Shown here: piece after piece, positions 52,301-58,937 of the stretch
Layout of the letters: every line of letters starts with the position of its first letter
Position numbering within the stretch: the stretch's first letter is position 1
Assembly (NCBI GenBank): GCA_016208105.1
Contig: JACQYS010000017.1
Location: forward strand, 62,001-126,000
DNA from: Desulfovibrio sp.
GTDB taxonomy: Bacteria; Desulfobacterota; Desulfovibrionia; Desulfovibrionales; Desulfovibrionaceae
Length of the DNA: 64,000 nt
Direction of reading: 5' to 3'
Position numbers and translations under genes: made by a program
The notes under the pieces: generated by a model
What the model was told of the DNA's origin: nothing
Seen by the model: the letters and a program-made list of their open reading frames with translations, nothing else
Database searches by the model: none

Positions 52301-52679
52301 ACCTCTTTCACTCGACGCTCTTCAAGCGGCTGTGGCCGAGTTCGCCCCCCGCCGGGACGCCGCCGGGACCCCACCGGCCACTGCCGCAAGCGAAGCGCCC
52401 CCTGTGCGGGAGGCATGCCAGCCGCTCATGGCTGAATTTCTGGCCTACATCAGAGAACGCGCGGCTGCGGCCGAAGCGCATTTGGCTGCCGGGGAATTCG
52501 ACCTTGCCGCCAAGGCCGGACACGATGTGAAAGGAACATCCATGGCTTTCGGAGCCGGGAAGGTGAATGCGCTGGGAGCGGACCTGGAAATGGCCGCGAA
52601 AAATGAAAACGCCGAAGCGGCGGCTTCGGCTATTAAAGAACTCTATGAAGAATTGGAGAACATCGATACGGGGGGGTGA
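49350..52679 (+). CDS. Cache-HAMP-PAS hybrid histidine kinase with REC and HPt
   Basis: 1109 aa. TM1 (about 10-32) and TM2 (about 325-347) bracket a large periplasmic Cache-type domain (WWPSTDSR, PWGWYVGISVD). Then HAMP, a PAS-like region (458-605), HisKA with His638 (MSHEIRTP), ATPase (NLVGNAVKF, DTGIGIP, GVGLGLAI), REC with Asp929 (FMDVQMP) and Lys984, and a C-terminal HPt with His1058 (AGHDVKG). It starts at TTG, 7 bases after motB, behind AGGA. It is the last gene of the stator unit; a nearby receiver-only regulator is at 52742. Confidence 0.88.
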   Translation: MVPHSIKSRVLLLVTALMTASAVSVVGLIWLTYKNSLFLEQEKRLSETLQLASLLIQDHNEDLADRLLDAITAQRSALKTDLAMFMASLEEQYSHSTRLGTPVKEAQRIALAAATRACTRTGLNIFIFDKQFNGLAHSDSSLVGGSWRELKGAAGANALEYSASIANRDGWDTTVLWWPSTDSRASSKHLACVTTFAPWGWYVGISVDYARIEAQSAQDKHRMLLEMIDSLSRVHLGQSGRIFVMETQGSSFLLSPGGEPRTVLESHESDIRTSLNNARLPVRFAWAGARTEYIAQATYLPEMHWIMGMIMDSAELSVPVVTLATRQALAIGGVFLAGALVAWILTRRITNPILALSSKAARIRPFDGSVPEMAEELHALASQNPGEVGVLAKAWAETLDALAVGVARLKTASKEQDEAASALASSKQELEELNQELESRVSLRTAALEAANERLRHSEARYRSLFMNSPISFLEVDFAALDAFLRSPEMEAVSNLSSLVADKPDFSRDLLRMVTVRDANPAAVEMSGAATKAHMIENLDKFIMPESLINLKNIFATIREGTAARGYEARFSTLDGITRQCIVGLRPLPGHENTLSRVLISILDVTELKEGEALLRTAHEQAQSASKAKSDFLANMSHEIRTPITAILGLAELSQRNRNPAKTNSQLKMIAESARTLLSIIGDVLDLSRVEAGKLTLERKVFDLRQTVQRAVETFLPACTEKGLTLATHLPEELPERLLGDPVRLGQILANLVGNAVKFTQSGGISVQVSETQPNPDEDVELLFCVKDTGIGIPPEYTNAIFDSFRQVDSSFSKPYQGVGLGLAICRELAELMGGKIWVESAPGNGSVFLFTARFKHAPQASAPAAAPEHASFETNGPVKILVAEDNPINRHVFTEFLCSLGHEVTTANDGRQALDMLASSPQDLVFMDVQMPNLDGLEAVRRIRAGECGEEVARIPVVALTAYAMSGDRERFLEAGMTAYLAKPLSLDALQAAVAEFAPRRDAAGTPPATAASEAPPVREACQPLMAEFLAYIRERAAAAEAHLAAGEFDLAAKAGHDVKGTSMAFGAGKVNALGADLEMAAKNENAEAAASAIKELYEELENIDTGG

Positions 52680-52741
52680 GCACGGTCCAAGACAGAAACC
52701 GGGAAGACCACTTCAGGCCGGCAAGCTCCAGCCAGCTGGAT

Positions 52742-53203
52742 TTAGCCGCTGCATAACCCGGGTTGGGCCCCCAGCAGGGCGGTTACTTCCACGCTCATGT
52801 ACTGCCTTCCCGCAGCCACACTGCGGATAGCCGACACCAGTTCGTCCGCGCTGGCGTTTTTGAGCATATACCCATCAGTGCCTGCCAAAAGCGTTTTGCC
52901 CACCAGCTCGGGGTCGCCATGGGCGGTAAGGGCGATCACTCTGGTTTCCGGATGCTGGCGCTTGATCTCCGCAATGGCCTCCACACCGTCCATGCGCGGC
53001 ATGGAGAGGTCCATGAGCACCACCTGTGGGGACAATTCATCCACCAGCTTCACGGCTTCAAGACCGTCCGCGGCTTCCCCCACTATCACCACCTCCGGAA
53101 AGGGGCTCAGCAAGGACACAAGCGCCTTGCGAAGAATCGCGATGTCTTCAGCCAGCATGACCCGGATGCACTCCACAGGATTTGGCTCCTTTCGAACAGA
53201 CAT
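52742..53203 (-). CDS. Receiver-only response regulator, NarL-type
   Basis: 153 aa. Acidic pair in LAEDIAIL, phosphoacceptor in LMDLSMP, Lys in YMLKNAS and the NarL-family GRQYMSVEV end. The protein stops where the HTH output of NarL-type regulators would begin, and no HTH frame follows. It may act by protein interaction. Convergent with the hybrid kinase (62 bases apart); upstream on the same strand as motA2. Confidence 0.85.
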   Translation of the reverse strand: MSVRKEPNPVECIRVMLAEDIAILRKALVSLLSPFPEVVIVGEAADGLEAVKLVDELSPQVVLMDLSMPRMDGVEAIAEIKRQHPETRVIALTAHGDPELVGKTLLAGTDGYMLKNASADELVSAIRSVAAGRQYMSVEVTALLGAQPGLCSG

Positions 53204-53303
53204 TGATTCTCTCGACCTTAGATGTTCCTAGACCTGGGGGCAACAAAATTCGGCACCCTCTAACGCCGGGGGCGGCGGACTGACAATACCCGTGCAGCAG
53301 AAA

Positions 53304-53321
53304 GGCCGGCATGAGCCGGCC
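53304..53321 (-). terminator. Weak terminator after motA (set 2)
   Basis: A 7-bp stem GGCCGGC / GCCGGCC with a 4-base loop, followed on the minus strand by TTTCTGC. It lies 28 bases after the motA stop. Confidence 0.45.
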
Positions 53322-53349
53322 ATGTCCGCAAAGAACCTGAAGATGCGGG

Positions 53350-54210
53350 CTATTTGCCCTTTGAGGCTTTGATGGCTTCCTCAAGCTCAACGAAGCTCGG
53401 GCGGTGGTGGTTGGGAATGGCCCGCCGACCGGCTTCCAGAGCCACAGGAGGGGGGTTGCCGCCCACGAAGGCCGCCAAAGCGCACTTCACCACCACCAGG
53501 CAGTGCTCGCCGTCCTTGGCCTTGGAGTCCATGTTGGCGGCGATGGGACCCACGATGCCGTAGCACATGAGCACGCCCAGAAAGGTGCCCACCAGGGCCG
53601 CGCCGATGTGATGGCCGATGACCTCGGGGGGCTCGCTGATGACGCCCATGGTGATGACAACGCCCAGCACCGCGGCCACGATGCCAAGGCCCGGAAGGGC
53701 GTCGGCCATTTTATTGATCGCTGCGGCCGGGGCGGCTGCTTCGTGAGAGTAGGCCTCGATATCGGCCTCCATGATGTTCTCGAACTCATGCTGCTCGATA
53801 TTCACAGTTGAGAACACCCGCATGGTGTCGCACACGAAATCAACGATGAACGCGTTGGACTTGTCCTTTAAAAAAGCCGCGAATATCTGGCTGGATTCGG
53901 GCCCATCGATGTCTTTTTCGATGGCCACCAGGCCTTCGCGCCGGATCTTCATAAACAACATGGACAGCATGATGAGCATGTCCATGAAAAACGCCTTGCT
54001 GACCTTGGAGGAGCCGAACACGCCCCCCACGCCCTTGAGGGCTGCGATCACAACGCTCTTCGGTGAGCCAAGAATCATGGATCCAAAGGCCGCACCAAAG
54101 ATGATCACCAATTCCGCAGGCTGCCAGAGCACGCTGAAATTGCCGTGTTCCAGCATATAGCCGAGAACGACCGCGCCCAGAACCGTTGCTATCCCGATGA
54201 TGGCGAGCAT
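53350..54210 (-). CDS. motA: Flagellar stator protein MotA (set 2)
   Basis: 286 aa. Four membrane helices as in set 1, rotor motif MKIRREGLV, conserved Pro in ALPGLGIVAAVLG, and GTFLGVLMCYGIVGP. Divergent from set 1 in loop sequences, so not a recent duplication. Follows motB on the minus strand by 20 bases, the reverse of the usual motA-motB order. Confidence 0.93.
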   Translation of the reverse strand: MLAIIGIATVLGAVVLGYMLEHGNFSVLWQPAELVIIFGAAFGSMILGSPKSVVIAALKGVGGVFGSSKVSKAFFMDMLIMLSMLFMKIRREGLVAIEKDIDGPESSQIFAAFLKDKSNAFIVDFVCDTMRVFSTVNIEQHEFENIMEADIEAYSHEAAAPAAAINKMADALPGLGIVAAVLGVVITMGVISEPPEVIGHHIGAALVGTFLGVLMCYGIVGPIAANMDSKAKDGEHCLVVVKCALAAFVGGNPPPVALEAGRRAIPNHHRPSFVELEEAIKASKGK

Positions 54211-54230
54211 GCGTTACGCTTCCGTACCCA

Positions 54231-55205
54231 TTATTGTTTCCCTTTGATGGACTCGTCGTAAAGCCTTTCAATCTGCTGGTCCAGGATTTCCCGTTTCTCC
54301 TGTGGGATAGGAGACGGGGGAGGAGCGGGCGGCTCCTTGGGCTTGGCGAAAATGTTGTCCTTCTCCTTGGCTGCCGGGGCTGGCTTCTCGGCTTTCTTGG
54401 CCGGCTCCGGTGGCGGCGGAAGTTCCACAACCAGACGAATGCGCCGGTTTTTGGGGGCCAGCGGATTTTCGGGAACAAGGGGGCGCGTGGCCGCGTACCC
54501 GGCCACCACTCCGACGGAGTCTGAAGACACTCCCGATTTTTCCAGTTCACGCCTGGCAGCGGACGCCCTGTCCGTGGAGAGCTCCCAGTTGGTGAAGCGA
54601 TCCCCGGCGTAGGTATAGGCGTCTGTATGGCCCTCAATAGTCAGTTTGCCCTTGCCTGCCTTGCCCACCTGAGGAGCCACGGCTGCCAGGGCACGCTTGG
54701 CGTCCACGGTCAGATCAGACTTGCCCAGGGCGAAAAGGGGCTTGCCTTTCACGTCCTCGGTCACTTCGATGATGAGCCTGCCAGCCTCGGTCTTGACGAT
54801 GATCTGGTCCTTCAGGTCGGGAGTCGTGGCTTCGATGGCCTCTTTTACGGCCTCGGCAGCCTTTTCCTCCTCGGGCTTTTCCTTGGCCGGCCCGGAGGGG
54901 CTTTCTGATATGGGCTCCACGATGGCCATGGGATTTTGCTCAGGTGTGATCTGGGAGAGATCCGTAGCCGGGATGAGATTGGGTTTGCCGCCGGTGTCTA
55001 TCAGGCTGAATGACTGGAAATATTGGGCAATTTGCTCGCGCTTCTCCACAGTGACGGAGTTGACCAGCCACATGACCAGGAAAAAGGCCATCATGGCGGT
55101 GACGAAGTCGGCGTAGGCCACCTTCCAGCTGCCGCCATGAGCGCCGCCGTGACCGCCCTTCTTCACCTTCTTTATGATGATCTTTTTGTGTTCCTTGTCT
55201 GCCAT
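54231..55205 (-). CDS. motB: Flagellar stator protein MotB (set 2)
   Basis: 324 aa. Membrane helix with the Asp of YADFVTAMMAFFLVMWL, a Glu/Pro-rich linker, an OmpA domain with intact IEGHTDAYTY, NWELSTDRAS and NRRIRLVV, then a 65-residue Pro/Lys-rich extension ending EIRL-like helix (QIERLYDESIKG). ATG 55205 has AAGGGA 6 bases upstream. First gene of a motB-motA pair. Confidence 0.93.
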   Translation of the reverse strand: MADKEHKKIIIKKVKKGGHGGAHGGSWKVAYADFVTAMMAFFLVMWLVNSVTVEKREQIAQYFQSFSLIDTGGKPNLIPATDLSQITPEQNPMAIVEPISESPSGPAKEKPEEEKAAEAVKEAIEATTPDLKDQIIVKTEAGRLIIEVTEDVKGKPLFALGKSDLTVDAKRALAAVAPQVGKAGKGKLTIEGHTDAYTYAGDRFTNWELSTDRASAARRELEKSGVSSDSVGVVAGYAATRPLVPENPLAPKNRRIRLVVELPPPPEPAKKAEKPAPAAKEKDNIFAKPKEPPAPPPSPIPQEKREILDQQIERLYDESIKGKQ

Positions 55206-55514
55206 GGAGTTCCCTTCCGGGGCAAATTCATTGCAAAAACGAGGCCATGCAAGACGCACTGCTAAACAATCAAGGTATAGACGCTGCCAACACAAGGCGC
55301 AAGTGCTTCGGCGCAGACTTTCATGCGTTTCTGCGGCAACTGCGTCCGCACGTTGCCGGAAGCGGTTCGGAGGTCTGCACAGGTGTTGCGAAAGCTCCGC
55401 ACATACGGTGCGTCATGATTTTGAAACCCAAATCGAACGTCGAATTTTCATGGCCGGGTTCATAGTGGGCCTTGCCGGCTGAAGCGTCAGCACCGCACTG
55501 ATACAGTGAGCAAT
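55206..55514. other. Intergenic region upstream of motB (set 2)
   Basis: About 310 bases between motB and the rpmA terminator. Frames here have no RBS or family resemblance. It should contain the motB-motA promoter; no convincing hexamers were seen. Confidence 0.35.
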
Positions 55515-55546
55515 AAAAAAGGCGGCTCGCTTGAGCCGCCTTTTTT
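55515..55546. terminator. Bidirectional terminator downstream of rpmA
   Basis: A perfect 8-bp stem GGCGGCTC / GAGCCGCC with a 4-base loop, flanked by A6 and T6, works on either strand. It ends 22 bases from the rpmA stop. Confidence 0.9.
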
Positions 55547-55567
55547 ATGGAACTTTCGCAAACCTGC

Positions 55568-55837
55568 TTATGCAGCAGCGGGGACCACGTGAACGCGGGT
55601 CTTCACCTTGCGGTTGCGGGTGTACTTTTCAAAGGCCACGGTACCGTCCACCAGGGCGAACAGGGTGTAGTCCCTGCCCAGGCCGACGTTGTCACCGGGG
55701 TGAAACTTGGTGCCCAACTGGCGCACCAGGATGTTTCCGGCCCTGACCACCTGGCCGCCGTAGCGTTTTACGCCCCGGCGTTGTCCGGCGCTGTCGCGGC
55801 CGTTGCGGGAACTGCCGCCTGCTTTTTTATGAGCCAT
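55568..55837 (-). CDS. rpmA: 50S ribosomal protein L27
   Basis: 89 aa. Full L27: [18 protein letters not shown] then [10 protein letters not shown] and [11 protein letters not shown]. Mature protein stabilises tRNA at the peptidyl transferase centre. It starts 10 bases after rplU. Confidence 0.98.
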   Translation of the reverse strand: MAHKKAGGSSRNGRDSAGQRRGVKRYGGQVVRAGNILVRQLGTKFHPGDNVGLGRDYTLFALVDGTVAFEKYTRNRKVKTRVHVVPAAA

Positions 55838-55847
55838 GGTGTTCCTC

Positions 55848-56159
55848 CTAGCCCTGGATCGACTTGATCTTCAGAGTGGTAAGGTCCTGGCGGTGACCGG
55901 TCTTCTTGTGGGAGTCGTTACGACGCCACTTGTGGAAGACCACAACCTTGGGCCCGCGCAGGTGTTCAACCACCTCGCAGGTCACCTTGGCGCCGGCGAC
56001 ATAGGGAGCACCGACCTTCAGGCCGCTGTTTTCGCCAACCAGGAGCACCTTCTCCAGAGCCACTTCCGCGCCAGCATCCGCCGTGAGCTTTTCCACGGTG
56101 ATTTTGGCGCCTTCCTCGACGCGGTATTGCTTACCGCCAGTTTCAACAATAGCGTACAT
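55848..56159 (-). CDS. rplU: 50S ribosomal protein L21
   Basis: 103 aa. [20 protein letters not shown] begins the standard L21 fold; the C-terminal [18 protein letters not shown] is the typical rRNA-binding end. ATG 56159 has GGAGG 7 bases upstream; a 5-codon upstream extension is not used. Confidence 0.98.
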   Translation of the reverse strand: MYAIVETGGKQYRVEEGAKITVEKLTADAGAEVALEKVLLVGENSGLKVGAPYVAGAKVTCEVVEHLRGPKVVVFHKWRRNDSHKKTGHRQDLTTLKIKSIQG

Positions 56160-56186
56160 GATAGACCTCCGCAAACGGGGAAGCCG

Positions 56187-56215
56187 TATTTACGGACGGC
56201 CCCCAAAAAAGTCAA
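56187..56215 (-). promoter_or_regulatory. Sigma-70 promoter for rplU-rpmA
   Basis: TTGACT (56210-56215) and TAAATA (56187-56192) on the minus strand with a 17-base spacer containing T5G5. Start near 56180, about 20 bases before the rplU ATG. Confidence 0.72.
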
Positions 56216-56224
56216 CACCCTTTT

Positions 56225-56938
56225 TCAATCTCTTGCGAGAACGAGGATCTCCACCCGGCGCACCCCGGCCTGGCGCAGCGCCCGGCTCGCGGCTTCCAGC
56301 GTGGCTCCGGTGGTCATCACGTCGTCCACAAGAAGAACGTTCTTACCAGCCACCCGCGAAGCGTCCGCCACGAAAACTCCGGCCAGGTTCGCCTTACGCT
56401 CCCTGGCGCTGAGCTTGCTCTGGGGCTTGGTGTGACGCTTTTTGCACAGCACCCGGGCATCCAAGGGAACGCCGAGCAGCCTGGCTACGCCACGAGCCAG
56501 CTCCACGCTCTGGTTGTACCCCCGGGTCAAAAGCCTTCGCCAGTGCATGGGCACAGCGGTCACCAGGTCCGGCCCCTCCGGGGTGAAACCATCCTTACGA
56601 TCCCGATGGATTTCGTACGCGCGCCAGATAAGCCCGCGTACAAGCCCCAGGCCCGCGAGCCTGCCTCCGAATTTAAGCTGAAGCACCGCGTCGCGCAGGG
56701 CGCCTGCGTACTCACCATAGAAGCCGAGCGCGTCCCAGGGTCTGGGTTCCATACGGCAGCTCGCGCACAAGGCGGCGGGCTGTTCGGCCACCTCCGCCAG
56801 GGCTCCGCATGCGGTACAATAGCCAGTAAGGCGCGGGGCGAGACGCTTGGAACACTCCGGGCACGGCCCGCTCTCACTGGTCGCGCAGGCGCATACCGGA
56901 CAGCGCTTCCCCGACAAGCCCCGCAAGAATCCGAGCAT
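56225..56938 (-). CDS. comF: ComF family phosphoribosyltransferase-like protein
   Basis: 237 aa. N-terminal zinc-type Cys cluster (CPVCACATS, CPECSKRL, YCTACGALAE, CASC), then a PRTase domain with LVTAVPMHWRRLLTRGYNQS and the PRPP motif VLLVDDVMTTGAT. ComF takes part in DNA uptake in some species; in others the role is unknown. It overlaps the FMN reductase stop by one base. Confidence 0.88.
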   Translation of the reverse strand: MLGFLRGLSGKRCPVCACATSESGPCPECSKRLAPRLTGYCTACGALAEVAEQPAALCASCRMEPRPWDALGFYGEYAGALRDAVLQLKFGGRLAGLGLVRGLIWRAYEIHRDRKDGFTPEGPDLVTAVPMHWRRLLTRGYNQSVELARGVARLLGVPLDARVLCKKRHTKPQSKLSARERKANLAGVFVADASRVAGKNVLLVDDVMTTGATLEAASRALRQAGVRRVEILVLARD

Positions 56939-57564
56939 TACCGGCCCGGGCCCTGCCAGGCCTCATATGCGTACCGCACCACCCGGTCCTTCGCTGGCTC
57001 AGCGCTGTCCAAATCGCCGGGCCTGTCCACCCCGGGCAGGCAGAGCGGTTCGGCCAGAGTAACGTTGAATGGCCAGAGAAAGTAGCGCAGGGTTAGAAGC
57101 GACCCTTCGAACAGACGCTCGCCCTTGGGCCGGCCCGCCACCAGGCAGACGTGCGCACGCCGGGACTCAAGCGACTCAAGCCCCGGGTCCCCCGCGATTT
57201 TCGCCTCGTAATAGCGCTGAGCCCTGTCGATGAAACCCTTGAAGGAGGCGGGCAGGTGGTAGAAATAGATGGGTGATGCGAAAAACAGCATGGGCGAGGC
57301 GACAATCAGCTGAAAGAGCATTTCGGACTGGTCTTTCTCCATGAGCACGCACCGGTGCCCGGCACTCTGGCCGCATGTCTGGCAGCCACGGCAGGGCAGA
57401 AGATCCAGGTCGCGCAGATGGATGAGCCTGGGCTCCGCTCCCGCGGACTTGAGCCCCCTGGCTATGAGCTCGGCGGCAAGATCGGAATTTCCTCCCTTGC
57501 GGGGGCTGCACCCCAGCACCAGCGGGGAATGCTCCTTTGGGAGATTCTGAATGACGCTTTCCAT
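56938..57564 (-). CDS. Flavodoxin-fold NADPH-dependent FMN reductase
   Basis: 208 aa. FMN-phosphate site LGCSPRKGGNSD, a Cys pair PCRGCQTC near residue 60, and the FMN-ring loop ASPIYFYHLPASFK. Iron-sulfur flavoprotein-like family, but the Cys spacing CxxC-x-8 does not give a full ISF motif. Substrate unknown. It is coupled to comF. Confidence 0.8.
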   Translation of the reverse strand: MESVIQNLPKEHSPLVLGCSPRKGGNSDLAAELIARGLKSAGAEPRLIHLRDLDLLPCRGCQTCGQSAGHRCVLMEKDQSEMLFQLIVASPMLFFASPIYFYHLPASFKGFIDRAQRYYEAKIAGDPGLESLESRRAHVCLVAGRPKGERLFEGSLLTLRYFLWPFNVTLAEPLCLPGVDRPGDLDSAEPAKDRVVRYAYEAWQGPGR

Positions 57565-57681
57565 TACTTTGCCCCCAACCGTTCCGCGCCCGCATGGCTG
57601 GAACTTACAGGCGATGCGCCAGCTCCAGGCAGAGATTGCCGGGAACTCTCACGGCTCCAAAATCCACGGTCCAGACCGGCC

Positions 57682-58308
57682 TCAGCCGGTGAAGTCGCTG
57701 AAATGGGGGTTGTGCAGCCGCTCGTCTCCCACCACGGTTTCCAGCCCGTGCCCGGAATAGATGACCGTCTCGTCCGGCAGGGTGAATATCTTGGCCGTAA
57801 CCGAATTAAGGAGAGATGGCAGGCTTCCCCCGGCGAAATCCGTGCGCCCGATGGAGCGGTAGAAGATGAGGTCGCCCGCGAAGACAACCCCTGCCTTTGG
57901 GAAATAAAACGACAGGCTGCCCAGTGTATGCCCCGGCGTGGCCAGCACGTGGCACGGTTGGCCCAGGAGCTCGGTCTCGCCTTCAGCTATCGGCGTGTAG
58001 GAGAACGCTTTTACTTTGGGGAAGCCCATGAACCCGCCTTGGCCAAGGTCGGATTGAAGCAGGTAGGCATCGTCGGCGCCAGCCAGTATGGGCGCCCCCG
58101 TGGCCTCGTGCAGGGCCTGGGCTCCATAGATGTGGTCAAAGTGCAGGTGCGTGAGCAACACATGGGTGAGCGTAAGCCCATTCTTCTCGATGTGCCGGAG
58201 CATGGGAGCGGGATTGCCGCCAGCATCCACGGCCACCGCCTCTGATCCCTGCACCGCCAGATAGCTGTTGGTCTCCAGCGGTCCAAGGGAAAAAACCTCA
58301 ATCTTCAT
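57682..58308 (-). CDS. Glyoxalase II-like metallo-hydrolase
   Basis: 208 aa. The dinuclear zinc motif THLHFDHIYG, then TPGHTLGS, FAGDLIF and YSGHGLET give the ordered ligands of the GloB-type MBL family. ATG 58308 has GGAGG 9 bases upstream and overlaps the nitroreductase end by 11 bases. Substrate may be a thioester such as S-lactoylglutathione or persulfide. Confidence 0.87.
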   Translation of the reverse strand: MKIEVFSLGPLETNSYLAVQGSEAVAVDAGGNPAPMLRHIEKNGLTLTHVLLTHLHFDHIYGAQALHEATGAPILAGADDAYLLQSDLGQGGFMGFPKVKAFSYTPIAEGETELLGQPCHVLATPGHTLGSLSFYFPKAGVVFAGDLIFYRSIGRTDFAGGSLPSLLNSVTAKIFTLPDETVIYSGHGLETVVGDERLHNPHFSDFTG

Positions 58309-58837
58309 GTTCCCCATCCTCCTTCACCGGCTCCAGCAAAAGTTCGCTCATGGGTTTGCGCTGCGAAGAGCCCTTCTGCTCCGGCCTGCCCACGGCCAGG
58401 ACGGCCATCAGCTCCAGGGCCTGCTCGTCAAGACCCAGGGCTTTGGTAACAGCGGGCTCCTGATTGATTATCTCCCCCAGCCAGACCGCCCCGAGGCCCA
58501 GGGAATGCGCTGCCAAAAGCATGTTCTGCAGGCAGGCGCCGATTCCCTGAAGATCCTTCGCCCTGTTGTAGACTCCCTCCCGGTCCAGAAACACGCAGAA
58601 GAGAACCCGGGCCTGGCGGACTATGTGGGCGTATTTGGTGTGCGTTGCGAGCGTTTCCTGGCGCGCCTCGCCCGCGCGCACCACCAGAAAGCGCCAGGGC
58701 TGGTTGTTCAAGCCGCTCGGAGCCCAACGCCCGGCTTCCAGTACGGCTTCGATCTCGCCTGCCGATACAGGCTCGGGCGTGTAGCGCCTGATGCTGCGCC
58801 GTTGGTGAATGGCGTCTAGAACGGGGTTGTCTGTCAT
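58298..58837 (-). CDS. Nitroreductase family protein (second copy)
   Basis: 179 aa. FMN motifs RRSIRRYT and APSGLNNQPWRF, plus LGLGAVWLGEI. Shorter than the copy at 24674 and clearly divergent. ATG 58837 has GGAG 8 bases upstream. It overlaps the metallo-hydrolase gene, so the pair is co-transcribed. Substrate unknown. Confidence 0.88.
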   Translation of the reverse strand: MTDNPVLDAIHQRRSIRRYTPEPVSAGEIEAVLEAGRWAPSGLNNQPWRFLVVRAGEARQETLATHTKYAHIVRQARVLFCVFLDREGVYNRAKDLQGIGACLQNMLLAAHSLGLGAVWLGEIINQEPAVTKALGLDEQALELMAVLAVGRPEQKGSSQRKPMSELLLEPVKEDGEHED

Positions 58838-58937
58838 GGGCACTGCTCCGGATGGAGCCTATAGCCCATGGCCTGTCCATGGGCAACCCCGGCACCTGTC
58901 CACTTGCCGTGGCTGGCCGCGCAAGCTACAGTCACTC

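Noticed and set aside
55247-55482. Small plus-strand frames upstream of motB
   Set aside because: No RBS or motif, and they cross into the rpmA terminator region.
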